This document shows positions 15,283 through 23,334 of a DNA stretch of 64,000 bases, piece after piece. Source of the stretch: VRUE01 sp035318745 (GTDB lineage: Bacteria > Actinomycetota > Thermoleophilia > Solirubrobacterales > 70-9); NCBI GenBank assembly GCA_035318745.1, contig DATHEA010000002.1, forward strand, positions 124,001 through 188,000, read 5' to 3'. Each line of letters opens with the position of its first letter. Positions within the stretch are counted from its first letter, which is position 1. A program made the position numbers and the translations under genes. The notes under the pieces were generated by a model. The model did no database searches. It was not told where the DNA came from and saw only the letters and a list, made by a program, of their open reading frames with translations.

Positions 15283-16463
15283 TGCTGCGCGTCGACGACC
15301 AGGCCTTCCGCACCGACACCGGTCGCCAGCGCAGCGAGAACGAGGACTCGCTCTTCGTCCGCGCGCCGATCTTCGTCGTCGCCGACGGCATGGGTGGCGC
15401 CCAGGCGGGTGAGGTCGCCTCGAAGACCGCCGCCGACGCCTTCGACCGCGATCTGCCCGAGGGCCCGCCCGGGCGCTTCCTGCGCGAGACGATCGAGGAG
15501 GCCAACCGCCGCATCCACGAGCTGGCCCGAGCCGATCCCTCCAAGGCCGGGATGGGCACGACGATCACGGCGGCGATCGTCGACGCGCAGGGCGAAGAGG
15601 TCGGCATCGGCCACGTCGGCGACAGCCGCGCCTACCGCCTGCGCCGGGGCAAGCTCGAACGGCTCACCCGCGACCACTCGCTGGTCGAGGAGATGCGGCG
15701 CAAAGGACAGATCACCGACGCCCAGGCAGAGGACCATCCGCAGCGCTCGATCATCACCCGCGCCCTCGGCCCCGAGCCGGATGTCGAGGTCGACCTGCAG
15801 ACGGTTCCGGCGGCCCCAGGAGACCTCTTCCTGCTCTGCTCCGACGGGCTTACGACGATGGTCTCCGAGGATCGCATCGCCGCGGTTCTCTCCACCGCGG
15901 GCTCGATGCGGGAGGCGGTGCGGACGCTGGTCGAGGAGGCCAACGGCGCCGGCGGGCGGGACAACATCACCGCGCTGGCCTTCCGTCTCGGCGATGCCGC
16001 GGCGCCACTCGGCGAAACGCCCGAGGACGCGACCCTGGTCGGGGCCGCTGCCGAGGAGGCCGGGCTCACCGCGACCGAGGTGCGCCGCCGCGCTGCGGCC
16101 GCCGCGGCCCAGGGGCGGCGTGAGCAGCTTGCGGCGAAGCCCCCACGGCGCCGTGGGGGCTCGACGGCGAAGCTGCTCGCCCTCGTCGCGATCCTGGGCG
16201 CGCTTGCCTTCGGCGCCTGGTATGGCAACCGCCAGGTCTGGTTCCTCGGCACCGACGGCAGCGGCCGCGTCGCCCTCTACCGCGGCCTCCCCTACGAACT
16301 TCCCTTCAGCCTGAAGCTCTACGACGAGCATTACGCGAGCCCGGTTCAGACCGGGGCGCTGCCCGTCAGGCGCCGCGACTCGGTCACCGGCCACGACGTC
16401 CGCTCACGCGAGGACGCCGTCTCGCTGATCGAAGACATAGAACGCAGCCAGGGGATTCCTTGA
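15282..16463 (+). CDS. pstP: PP2C-family Ser/Thr phosphatase PstP
   Basis: 393 aa from GTG 15282, which overlaps the fhaB stop. The PP2C domain covers residues 1-240: RSENEDSLF, VVADGMGGAQAG, GHVGDSRAYRL, LCSDGLTTMVS and GGRDNITALAF supply the metal-binding Asp residues. A basic linker (PPRRRGG) precedes one membrane helix (about 291-310) and an extracytoplasmic tail of about 80 residues. It opposes the kinases of the cluster. The linker is encoded by a 24-bp perfect palindrome. The stop overlaps the rodA TTG (TTGA). Confidence 0.95.
   Translation: MLRVDDQAFRTDTGRQRSENEDSLFVRAPIFVVADGMGGAQAGEVASKTAADAFDRDLPEGPPGRFLRETIEEANRRIHELARADPSKAGMGTTITAAIVDAQGEEVGIGHVGDSRAYRLRRGKLERLTRDHSLVEEMRRKGQITDAQAEDHPQRSIITRALGPEPDVEVDLQTVPAAPGDLFLLCSDGLTTMVSEDRIAAVLSTAGSMREAVRTLVEEANGAGGRDNITALAFRLGDAAAPLGETPEDATLVGAAAEEAGLTATEVRRRAAAAAAQGRREQLAAKPPRRRGGSTAKLLALVAILGALAFGAWYGNRQVWFLGTDGSGRVALYRGLPYELPFSLKLYDEHYASPVQTGALPVRRRDSVTGHDVRSREDAVSLIEDIERSQGIP
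16138..16161 (+). repeat. 24-bp perfect palindrome inside pstP
   Basis: AGCCCCCACGGC followed directly by its reverse complement GCCGTGGGGGCT, with no loop. It lies within the coding sequence, in the Lys/Pro/Arg linker just before the membrane helix. Confidence 0.8.
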
Positions 16464-17794
16464 GGAGCGCAGCCCGAAACCGGGAGCTCGTTGCCCTGAT
16501 CCCGGTCGCCTTGCTGCTAAGCGCCGGCTTCGCCGCGGTCTTCGCCCAGGAGAACGCCCGTCTCGGCAACCTCAGCCTCGTCTACGGCGCCTACTTCCTC
16601 GCCGTCTGCCTTGCCACGCACGTCTACCTGCGGATGCGCCTTCCCAACGCCGACCCCTACCTCTTTCCGCTGGTCGCGTTGCTGACCGCGTTTGGCCTGG
16701 TGATGATCTACCGGATCGACGAGGGCCTGGCCCGCGATCAGGCCAACTGGTTCGTGCTTGGCCTCGTCCTCTTCGCCCTCACGATCCAGCTCCTGCGCGA
16801 CTACGACGTGCTCGAGCGCTACCGATACACGATCGCCGCGGTCGGCCTGCTGCTGCTGCTGGCACCACGATTGCCCGGCATCGGCGAACAGGTCAACGGC
16901 GCCTATCTCGGCGTAAAGGTAGGCCCGCTCGCCTTCCAGCCGGCCGAGTTCTCGAAGATCTGCATCGTCGTCTTCCTCGCCAGCTACCTGCGCGAGCACC
17001 GCGAGGTGCTGATCGTCGGCGCGCGCCGGGTGCTGGGGGTCACGCTGCCGCCACTCAAGCATCTCGGGCCCTTGCTCGTCGTCTGGGGGGCGTCGATGTT
17101 CATGCTCGTCTTCATCCGCGACCTCGGCAGCTCGCTGATGTTCTTCGCTGCCTTCCTCGCTCTGCTCTACGTGGCGACCGGGCGCTTCTCGTTCGTCGTC
17201 ATCGGCATGGCCCTCTTCCTGGTCGGTGCCTGGTTCTTCGCCTCGACCGTCCCACACGTCCACGACCGGGTCGAGATCTGGCTCAACCCCTACCACGACC
17301 CGACCGGAAGCGGGTACCAGATCCTGCAGTCGATCTTCGCCCAGGCCGACGGCGGTCTCTTCGGCAAGGGCTTCGGGCAGGCGCTGATCACGATCCCCGG
17401 CACCAACAATGCGCTGTTGCCGGCGGCGCAGACCGACACGATCTACTCGCTGATCGTCAACGAGCTGGGCCTCTTCGGCGCCTGTGCGGTGGTGTTGATC
17501 TACCTGCTGATCGCGGCGCGCGGCTTCAAGATCGCCCTGCTCGCCGACGACGGCTTCTCGAAGCTGCTTGCCACCGGACTCACCGCCGTCTTCGCGATCC
17601 AGGCTTTCGTCATCATCGGCGGCGTCACGCGGGTGATCCCGCTGACCGGCGTCACCCTGCCCTTCATCAGCTACGGCGGCAGCTCGATCGTCGCCAACTT
17701 CGTCCTCCTGGCGCTGCTGCTGCTGATCTCAGACCGCGCCCGCCGCGAGGCCGCGACCCCGCGCGGTGCCTTCGCTCTAGAGGGCGGTGCGTGA
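16460..17794 (+). CDS. rodA: FtsW/RodA/SpoVE-family peptidoglycan polymerase
   Basis: 444 aa from TTG 16460, coupled to pstP. It has about ten to twelve hydrophobic helices. Family motifs: the loop around GIGEQVNGAYLGVKVGPLAFQPAEFSK, IRDLGSSLMFF, and the C-terminal LPFISYGGSSIVANF. SEDS proteins polymerise lipid II into glycan strands together with a class B PBP, here the next gene. RodA is chosen over FtsW because this pstP-rodA-pbpA-pknB order carries RodA in other Actinomycetota. Confidence 0.92.
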   Translation: MRSAARNRELVALIPVALLLSAGFAAVFAQENARLGNLSLVYGAYFLAVCLATHVYLRMRLPNADPYLFPLVALLTAFGLVMIYRIDEGLARDQANWFVLGLVLFALTIQLLRDYDVLERYRYTIAAVGLLLLLAPRLPGIGEQVNGAYLGVKVGPLAFQPAEFSKICIVVFLASYLREHREVLIVGARRVLGVTLPPLKHLGPLLVVWGASMFMLVFIRDLGSSLMFFAAFLALLYVATGRFSFVVIGMALFLVGAWFFASTVPHVHDRVEIWLNPYHDPTGSGYQILQSIFAQADGGLFGKGFGQALITIPGTNNALLPAAQTDTIYSLIVNELGLFGACAVVLIYLLIAARGFKIALLADDGFSKLLATGLTAVFAIQAFVIIGGVTRVIPLTGVTLPFISYGGSSIVANFVLLALLLLISDRARREAATPRGAFALEGGA

Positions 17795-17798
17795 GGCG

Positions 17799-19259
17799 AT
17801 GAACCGCCAGATCGTCAAGCTCTTCGGCCTGATCGTCGTCCTCTTCGCGGTCCTGATCGGCTTCACGTCCTGGTGGGCGGTCTTCGACGCGAATGCGTTG
17901 AAAGACAAGGAAGCCAACAAGCGCCCGCTGCTCGAGCAGCAGCAGATCAAGCGCGGCCGGATCCTCGCCGCCGATGGGACCGTGCTCGCCCGCTCGGTGC
18001 CCAAGGGACACGGCGACAGCCTGCGCTACGTGCGTCGCTATCCCGAAGGGGCGCTGTACGGGCACCCGCTCGGCTACAGCTTCGTGCGCCAGGGCGACAG
18101 CGAGTTCGAGAAGTACCACAACGATGAACTGGTCGGCAACGAATCCGAATTCGGCTCGATCCTCGACCAGCTCCGCGGTCGCAACCAGGAAGGCAACGAC
18201 ATCATCACCAACATCGATCCCGAAGCGCAGCGGGTGGCGATGGCCGATCTCCAGGCGGAAGGCTTCGGCGCCGTGGTCGCGATCGAACCGGGCAGCGGCC
18301 GCGTAAAGGTGCTCGCCTCGAACCCTCCCTACGACCCCAACCGGGTTCCCTTCGAACTCTCGAAGCTGAACGAAAACGAAGTCGAATCGCCGCTGCTCGA
18401 CCGCGCCACCCAGGGCCAGTACCCGCCGGGGTCGACCTTCAAGGTGGTGACCGCAGCGGCCGGCCTCGACAGCGGCGCGATCACCCCGGAAACCACGATC
18501 GACGCTCCCGGCGAACTGGACGTCCAGGGTCAGCCGCTGCAGAACGACTTCACCGAGAACTTCGGCCCGATCGCCCTCGACACGGCGCTGACCAACTCGG
18601 TCAACACCTGGTTCGCCCAGCTCGGCGAACAGGTGGGTGAGGAAACGCTGTTCGAATACATGGACCGCTTCGGCTTCAACTCGGCTCCGGCGATCGACCT
18701 GCCCGAGGACCAGGTCTACGCGAGCGGCATCTACGAAGGGGAACAGTTGCTCGGTCGCAACGACCCGATCGACATCGCCCGCGTCGCAATCGGCCAGGAG
18801 CGCCTCCTGGTCACGCCGCTGCAGATGGCCGAGGCTGCCGCCGCCGTCGCCAACGGCGGCAGCCTGATGAAGCCGCAGATCTGGAGCCGCGTCGTCGACC
18901 CCGATGGCCGCGTCACCAAGCGGCTCGACCCGTCCCAGTACAGCCACCCGATCGATTCCCAGACCGCGGCCGAGCTGACCACCGCGATGGAAGGGGTCGT
19001 CAGCGAAGGGACCGGCACCAACGCGGCGATCCCCGGCGTGCCCGTCGCCGGCAAGACCGGCACCGCGGAAACGCCCTTCAACGACAGCTGCGGTGGCGGC
19101 ACGGAAGAGAACCAGGCATGGTTCATCGGCTTCGCGCCGGCCGACAACCCCAAGATCGCGATCGCCGCGACGGTCGAATGCACGACCGCGTTCGGCAACG
19201 ACGCGGCGGCACCAATCTTCCGCGACGTGGCCGAAACCATTCTCAACGGAGGGAGCTGA
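17799..19259 (+). CDS. pbpA: Class B penicillin-binding protein (PbpA-like transpeptidase)
   Basis: 486 aa from ATG 17799; GTG 17787, overlapping the rodA stop, is an alternative that adds four residues. A single N-terminal membrane helix is followed by a dimerisation region and the transpeptidase domain. Active-site motifs are SxxK (S212, STFK), SxN (S267, SVN) and KTG (K419, KTGTA). It cross-links peptidoglycan and probably partners the RodA homologue just upstream. By hand count, Glu in the outside region is encoded by GAA 26 times and GAG 10 times. Confidence 0.94.
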   Translation: MNRQIVKLFGLIVVLFAVLIGFTSWWAVFDANALKDKEANKRPLLEQQQIKRGRILAADGTVLARSVPKGHGDSLRYVRRYPEGALYGHPLGYSFVRQGDSEFEKYHNDELVGNESEFGSILDQLRGRNQEGNDIITNIDPEAQRVAMADLQAEGFGAVVAIEPGSGRVKVLASNPPYDPNRVPFELSKLNENEVESPLLDRATQGQYPPGSTFKVVTAAAGLDSGAITPETTIDAPGELDVQGQPLQNDFTENFGPIALDTALTNSVNTWFAQLGEQVGEETLFEYMDRFGFNSAPAIDLPEDQVYASGIYEGEQLLGRNDPIDIARVAIGQERLLVTPLQMAEAAAAVANGGSLMKPQIWSRVVDPDGRVTKRLDPSQYSHPIDSQTAAELTTAMEGVVSEGTGTNAAIPGVPVAGKTGTAETPFNDSCGGGTEENQAWFIGFAPADNPKIAIAATVECTTAFGNDAAAPIFRDVAETILNGGS

Positions 19260-19261
19260 CA

Positions 19262-21121
19262 GTGCCGCCTGAAGTCGGCGAGGGAAGCACGATCGACGGC
19301 CGCTACCGCCTGCTGCGCCGGATCGGTTCGGGGGGGATGGCAGACGTCTGGCTGGCTGACGACCCGCATCTGCAGCGTCGCGTCGCGCTCAAGATCCTGC
19401 ACCGCCGCTTTGCCCAGGATCGCGAGTTCGTCGAGCGCTTCCGCCGCGAGGCGGAGGCAGCCGCCGGCCTCTCGCACCCCAACATCGTCGCCGTCTTCGA
19501 CCGCGGCGACATCGAAGGCACCTACTACATCGCGATGCAGCTGCTCGAGGGACGTTCGCTGAAGGAGCTGATCGACCAGGGGCTGACCCCAGAACAGGCG
19601 GTAGGCCAGATCCGTCAGGTGCTCGAGGCGGCCGGCTTCGCCCACCGCCATGGGGTCGTGCATCGCGATCTGAAGCCGCAGAACGCGATCGTCGACGATG
19701 AGGGCAAGGCCACTGTCACCGACTTCGGCATCGCCCGCGCCGGCGCCTCGGAAATCACCCAGGCGGGCTCGGTGATGGGCACCCCGCACTACCTCTCTCC
19801 CGAGCAGGCCCAGGGCCAGGCAGTGACTGCGGTATCCGACCTCTACTCGATCGGCGTGATCCTCTACGAGGCCCTTGCCGGCCGCGTTCCCTTCGAGGCC
19901 GACTCGGCGATCGCGATCGCGATGAAGCAGGTCTCGCACACGCCGCAGCGGCCGAGCTCGATCAACCCAGCGGTCTCACCCGCCCTCGACGCGGTGGTGA
20001 TGCGCGCCCTCGAGAAGGACCCGGGCCGGCGCTTCCAGAGCGCCGATGCCTTCATCGCGGCGCTGGACTCGGCGCTGCGCAACCCTGGCGCTGAAGGGGG
20101 CGGCACCGCTGCCTTTTCGCCACTGCCCCCGCCTGTCGTCGTCGCCGGAGAGGCGACCGACCCCGAGGACGAGGAGCACCGGCGCAGGAAGTGGATCTGG
20201 CTCGCCCTCGCCGCGGTGCTGCTCGGCGCCCTGCTCGGCTTCGCCTTGACCCGCGATACGACGGCCGACGTCCCTGGCGTGACCGGCAACCAGCTGAACG
20301 TGGCGATTGCGCTGCTCGAACAGAACGACTTCAAGGTCAGTGCGATCAGCCGCGTGCAGCGCGAAGTGGCGGTCAACACGGTGCTGGAGCAGGACCCGCC
20401 GGCGGGCAACGCATCGCTCGACTGCGCCTTCCTCACCTTCTTCTGCTCGAAGCCGAAGGTCGCGCTGACGGTCAGCGCCGGCCCAGGCAGCGCCAAGGTC
20501 CCGGGAGGCCTGCCGGGACTGAGCCAGGAAGAAGCGGAAGAAAAGCTGGAAGAAGCCGGCTTCACTGCGCGGGTCGAAAAGGTCAACTCCGATCAGGTGG
20601 AAGCCGGCCTGGTGATCCGCTCCGAACCAGGCGGAGGGACGACGGCGACCCGTGGCTCGACCGTGGTCCTTACGGTCTCCAAGGGGCAGAAGCCGGCCAA
20701 GGTGCCGGTGCTGGTCGGGACGCAGCGCTCGGTCGCCGTACAGCAGATCCGCGGCCGCGGCCTCATCCCCGGCGTCGAAGAAGAAGAAAGCGCCAAGCCG
20801 GCGGGCGAGGTGATTCGCCAGGCGCCCAGCGCCGGCTCCGAACTACCGCGCGGCTCAACCGTCTCGATCGTCGTTTCCAAGGGCGAACAGCTGACGATCG
20901 TGCCGAACATCCTCGGCATGGAACGGGCGGAAGCGGTCCAGGCGGCCCGTGAAGCCGGTTTGGTCCCGTATCCATACGAATCGGAATTCGACGTCCCGCC
21001 CTCGAAGGTCGGTCGTGTGATCGACCAGTTTCCAACCCCAGGGGTCAAGACGAAACCGGGCACTTCGATGGACATCAAGATCGGTCGGCCACCGAAGGAA
21101 TCGGAAGAAGAAGCCGAATGA
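19262..21121 (+). CDS. pknB: PknB-like Ser/Thr kinase with four PASTA domains
   Basis: 619 aa from GTG 19262 (GGAGGG at 19248-19253). The kinase domain (about 10-275) has IGSGGMADVWLA, VALKIL, HRDLKPQN and DFGIARA. A membrane helix follows at about 307-326. Four PASTA repeats (about 330-615) begin near ADVPGV, AKVPGG, AKVPVL and TIVPNI. PASTA domains sense muropeptides or lipid II. Glu codons switch sharply at the membrane: 17 GAG and 5 GAA inside, 2 GAG and 27 GAA outside. The stop overlaps the ddl ATG. Confidence 0.95.
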   Translation: MPPEVGEGSTIDGRYRLLRRIGSGGMADVWLADDPHLQRRVALKILHRRFAQDREFVERFRREAEAAAGLSHPNIVAVFDRGDIEGTYYIAMQLLEGRSLKELIDQGLTPEQAVGQIRQVLEAAGFAHRHGVVHRDLKPQNAIVDDEGKATVTDFGIARAGASEITQAGSVMGTPHYLSPEQAQGQAVTAVSDLYSIGVILYEALAGRVPFEADSAIAIAMKQVSHTPQRPSSINPAVSPALDAVVMRALEKDPGRRFQSADAFIAALDSALRNPGAEGGGTAAFSPLPPPVVVAGEATDPEDEEHRRRKWIWLALAAVLLGALLGFALTRDTTADVPGVTGNQLNVAIALLEQNDFKVSAISRVQREVAVNTVLEQDPPAGNASLDCAFLTFFCSKPKVALTVSAGPGSAKVPGGLPGLSQEEAEEKLEEAGFTARVEKVNSDQVEAGLVIRSEPGGGTTATRGSTVVLTVSKGQKPAKVPVLVGTQRSVAVQQIRGRGLIPGVEEEESAKPAGEVIRQAPSAGSELPRGSTVSIVVSKGEQLTIVPNILGMERAEAVQAAREAGLVPYPYESEFDVPPSKVGRVIDQFPTPGVKTKPGTSMDIKIGRPPKESEEEAE

Positions 21122-22086
21122 GGGTCGCGGTCCTCTGCGGCGGGCGCTCCTCCGAGCACGACGTCTCGCTGCGCTCGGGCGAGGCGGTCGCGGCGGGCCT
21201 CGAGCAGGCAGGCCACGAGGTGCTGCTGGTGACGATCGCGCGCGACGGTGGCTGGAGCTTCCGCGGCGCCCCGGTCGAGCTGATGCCGTCAGCCGGCCTC
21301 TTCGACGCCGACGTCGCCTTCCCGGCACTCCACGGCCCCTTTGGCGAGGACGGCAGCGTCCAGGGCGTGCTCGAGTGGCTCGACGTCCCCTACGTCGGCT
21401 CCGACGTGCTCGCCTCGGCGATCTGCATGGACAAGCTGACCTTGAAGCGCCTCTTCGCCCAGGCCGGCCTGCCGCAGGTCGATTTCGTCGCCGCCGGCGA
21501 GGCGGGCTGGCGGGAGCGCTGCGAGGCGATGGGCCTGCCGCTCTGGGTCAAGCCCTCGCGCCTCGGTTCGAGCGTCGGCATCAGCCGCGTCGAGAGCCTG
21601 GGGGTGGAGCTCGACGCGGCGGTCGACCTGGCCCTGCGCCACGACCCGCGTGTGATCGTCGAGGCTTCTGCTCACGGCCGCGAGGTCGAGTGCTCGCTGC
21701 TCGGCAACGAGCGGCCCGAGGCCTCGCCGCCGGGCGAGGTCGTCGCCCATGGCGATTGGTACGACTACGAGACCAAGTACAGCGACGGCGGCATGGAGCT
21801 GATCGTGCCGGCGGCGATGGACGAGGAGCAGACGGCCCGCCTGCGCGAGCTTGCCGTTACCGCCTTCCAGCTCGGCGGTTGCGCCGGCCTCGCCCGCTGC
21901 GACTTCTTCGTCGAACCCGACGGCGCGATCCTCGTCAACGAGATCAACACCATGCCCGGCTTCACCGAGACCAGCGTCTACGCCAAGCTCTGGGAGGCAA
22001 GCGGCGTCCGCTACCCGGACCTATGCGACCGTCTGCTCAAGCTGGCGGTCGAGCGTCACGCCAAGGCCCGCTCGCACGAGTTCTAG
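21118..22086 (+). CDS. ddl: D-alanine--D-alanine ligase
   Basis: 322 aa; ATG overlaps the pknB stop (ATGA). ATP-grasp enzyme that makes D-Ala-D-Ala for peptidoglycan. Family motifs: CGGRSSEHDVSLRSG at the start, FPALHGPFGEDGSVQG, WVKPSRLGSSVGIS, and ILVNEINTMPGFTETS with the metal-binding residues near the end. Its place closes the wall-synthesis operon and links precursor supply to RodA/PbpA and the kinases. Confidence 0.96.
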   Translation: MRVAVLCGGRSSEHDVSLRSGEAVAAGLEQAGHEVLLVTIARDGGWSFRGAPVELMPSAGLFDADVAFPALHGPFGEDGSVQGVLEWLDVPYVGSDVLASAICMDKLTLKRLFAQAGLPQVDFVAAGEAGWRERCEAMGLPLWVKPSRLGSSVGISRVESLGVELDAAVDLALRHDPRVIVEASAHGREVECSLLGNERPEASPPGEVVAHGDWYDYETKYSDGGMELIVPAAMDEEQTARLRELAVTAFQLGGCAGLARCDFFVEPDGAILVNEINTMPGFTETSVYAKLWEASGVRYPDLCDRLLKLAVERHAKARSHEF

Positions 22087-22128
22087 AGGCTTCTACCCTC
22101 CTCAAGGGGCACTCTGACTCTCGAACGC

Positions 22129-22422
22129 TTACGGCCTCCGCTCGATCCACAGCCATTCAGCCTCTTCGGGCATGCCGTCTCGTGGCCTGAGGTAAATGCG
22201 GAGCTCGGGTAGACCACGTTCCGTAACGACGACCCAGAGCTTTAGACCGGGTATCTGTTCGGCGGTCTCTTGGGTATTGCGGCGGAGCGCCCAAACCACA
22301 GCCTCCAGCCGATCGTCGATCTCTCGATCGGTTAACCCGGTTTCAGCCTTGAGTTCGGCTTTGGACTGTTCAAAGGATTCCGACTCTATGAATGCGTTGC
22401 AAAGGAGGCTAGTTCCAACCAT
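22129..22422 (-). CDS. Putative toxin partner of the Panacea protein
   Basis: 97 aa, start ATG 22422, overlapping the end of the Panacea gene by 14 bp. No family is firmly recognised. The C-terminal half (LKLWVVVTERGLPELRIYL, then AEWLWIERRP) suggests the beta-strand pattern of RelE/ParE-like toxins, but catalytic residues cannot be assigned. The overlap and order with a Panacea-domain gene are the main reason to call it a toxin. Confidence 0.5.
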   Translation of the reverse strand: MVGTSLLCNAFIESESFEQSKAELKAETGLTDREIDDRLEAVVWALRRNTQETAEQIPGLKLWVVVTERGLPELRIYLRPRDGMPEEAEWLWIERRP

Positions 22423-22945
22423 GCATGGAAGCTAATTCCTGCCCCCGACGTATATCCCCCTCTGAAACAGCCCCGGCGCCGAGAAATACCGTGCGAAAAG
22501 GAATTGGCTCCTTCCAGTTGGCTAGCCGCCAGCCCAGTTCGAGGTGAGATTGCGCACTGAGAAAGGAAGCGCTCTCATATCCAAAATGACGCAGCGCTCT
22601 CTCGATAACCGCCAGCTCATCCTCGCTGAAATCACTCATATCAGGGTCTCGCTCCGCAGAGATCTGGTTCAGCTTCTTTCCGAAGTAGTCCACTGTCTCG
22701 ACCTGGATATCGCCTTCGGCCTCGAGATCGCGCTGGGTAAGCAACATCTGTTGTGGTAAATGACCGTGCTCCCATTTCTCGTAGACGGCCCCGGTTATCG
22801 AGTGACCGAATCGCTCGTAGGCCCCAAAGTCACTTGCCATCAGCAGCTTCGCAAGCTTGACTCGCCCCAATGCTGCCTCTGGGCCCAGCCGTTTGGCGAT
22901 GTAGACGATCAACTCTCTGAACTTCTTGTCGTTGAATTCGTCCAT
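22409..22945 (-). CDS. Panacea-domain (SocA-like, DUF4065) putative antitoxin
   Basis: 178 aa from ATG 22945; ATGs at 22957 and 22984 are possible earlier starts. The N-terminal half (FRELIVYIAKRLG, RVKLAKLLMASDFGAYERFGHSITGAVYEKWEHGHLP) is the Panacea/SocA fold, known as a hyper-variable-partner antitoxin domain and in SocA as a proteolysis adaptor. It overlaps a small downstream gene of toxin size. Upstream lies an AT-rich palindrome cluster suited to autoregulation. It is an accessory insertion after ddl. Confidence 0.75.
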   Translation of the reverse strand: MDEFNDKKFRELIVYIAKRLGPEAALGRVKLAKLLMASDFGAYERFGHSITGAVYEKWEHGHLPQQMLLTQRDLEAEGDIQVETVDYFGKKLNQISAERDPDMSDFSEDELAVIERALRHFGYESASFLSAQSHLELGWRLANWKEPIPFRTVFLGAGAVSEGDIRRGQELASMHGWN

Positions 22946-22980
22946 CTGCTGCACCATCCCTAGCGTAGTAAAGTCATGTG

Positions 22981-23010
22981 GCATTCAATTTGAATGCAAA
23001 TTGAATTCAA
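22981..23010. promoter_or_regulatory. Overlapping palindromes, putative toxin-antitoxin operator
   Basis: GCATTCAA-T-TTGAATGC (22981-22997) is a perfect 17-bp palindrome. It overlaps ATTCAATTT/AAATTGAAT (22983-22991 and 22998-23006) and TTGAATTCAA (23001-23010). The TTGAAT half-site therefore occurs four times in 30 bp. The block is AT-rich in a GC-rich genome and lies between the divergent Panacea gene and the small gene at 23035. Confidence 0.65.
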
Positions 23011-23034
23011 ACGCCACCATAGAAGTCCTTCCGG

Positions 23035-23253
23035 ATGCCTACTACCATGCGACTGGACCCGCTTGCCAAAGAGGCTCTTAAGACCCTGCAAAGCCGCTTG
23101 GAGAGCGAGGAGGGCCATAAGGCAAGCCGAGAGGAAATTGTCTCGGCACTGGTATTTGGAGCCGCTCCACCTCAAACTGCTGGAATGCTGATTGCATTCA
23201 CTCGGGCGTCGGCTCTCGCGCGGGTTCAAAACAAATCGACGAAACCCCAGTGA
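23035..23253 (+). CDS. Small ribbon-helix-helix-like protein
   Basis: 72 aa (start ATG 23035 or 23047). The segment TMRLDPLAKEALKTLQSRL, then REEIVSALVFG, has the strand-helix-helix look of CopG/Arc-type DNA-binding antitoxins. It diverges from the Panacea gene and shares its promoter region, so it may be the repressor of the module or an orphan antitoxin. No good ribosome-binding site is visible, which lowers confidence. Confidence 0.45.
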   Translation: MPTTMRLDPLAKEALKTLQSRLESEEGHKASREEIVSALVFGAAPPQTAGMLIAFTRASALARVQNKSTKPQ

Positions 23254-23334
23254 AGCTCTGACCGACGAGCCCGCCGCCTTTGACACGAACATACGTTCGA
23301 CTGTAGGGGATTGCTCAGACAGAGCAGTTGTAGA

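Noticed and set aside
22544..22963. Two plus-strand frames of 71 and 67 codons opposite the Panacea gene
   Set aside because: Both are antisense to a recognisable domain and have no start signals.
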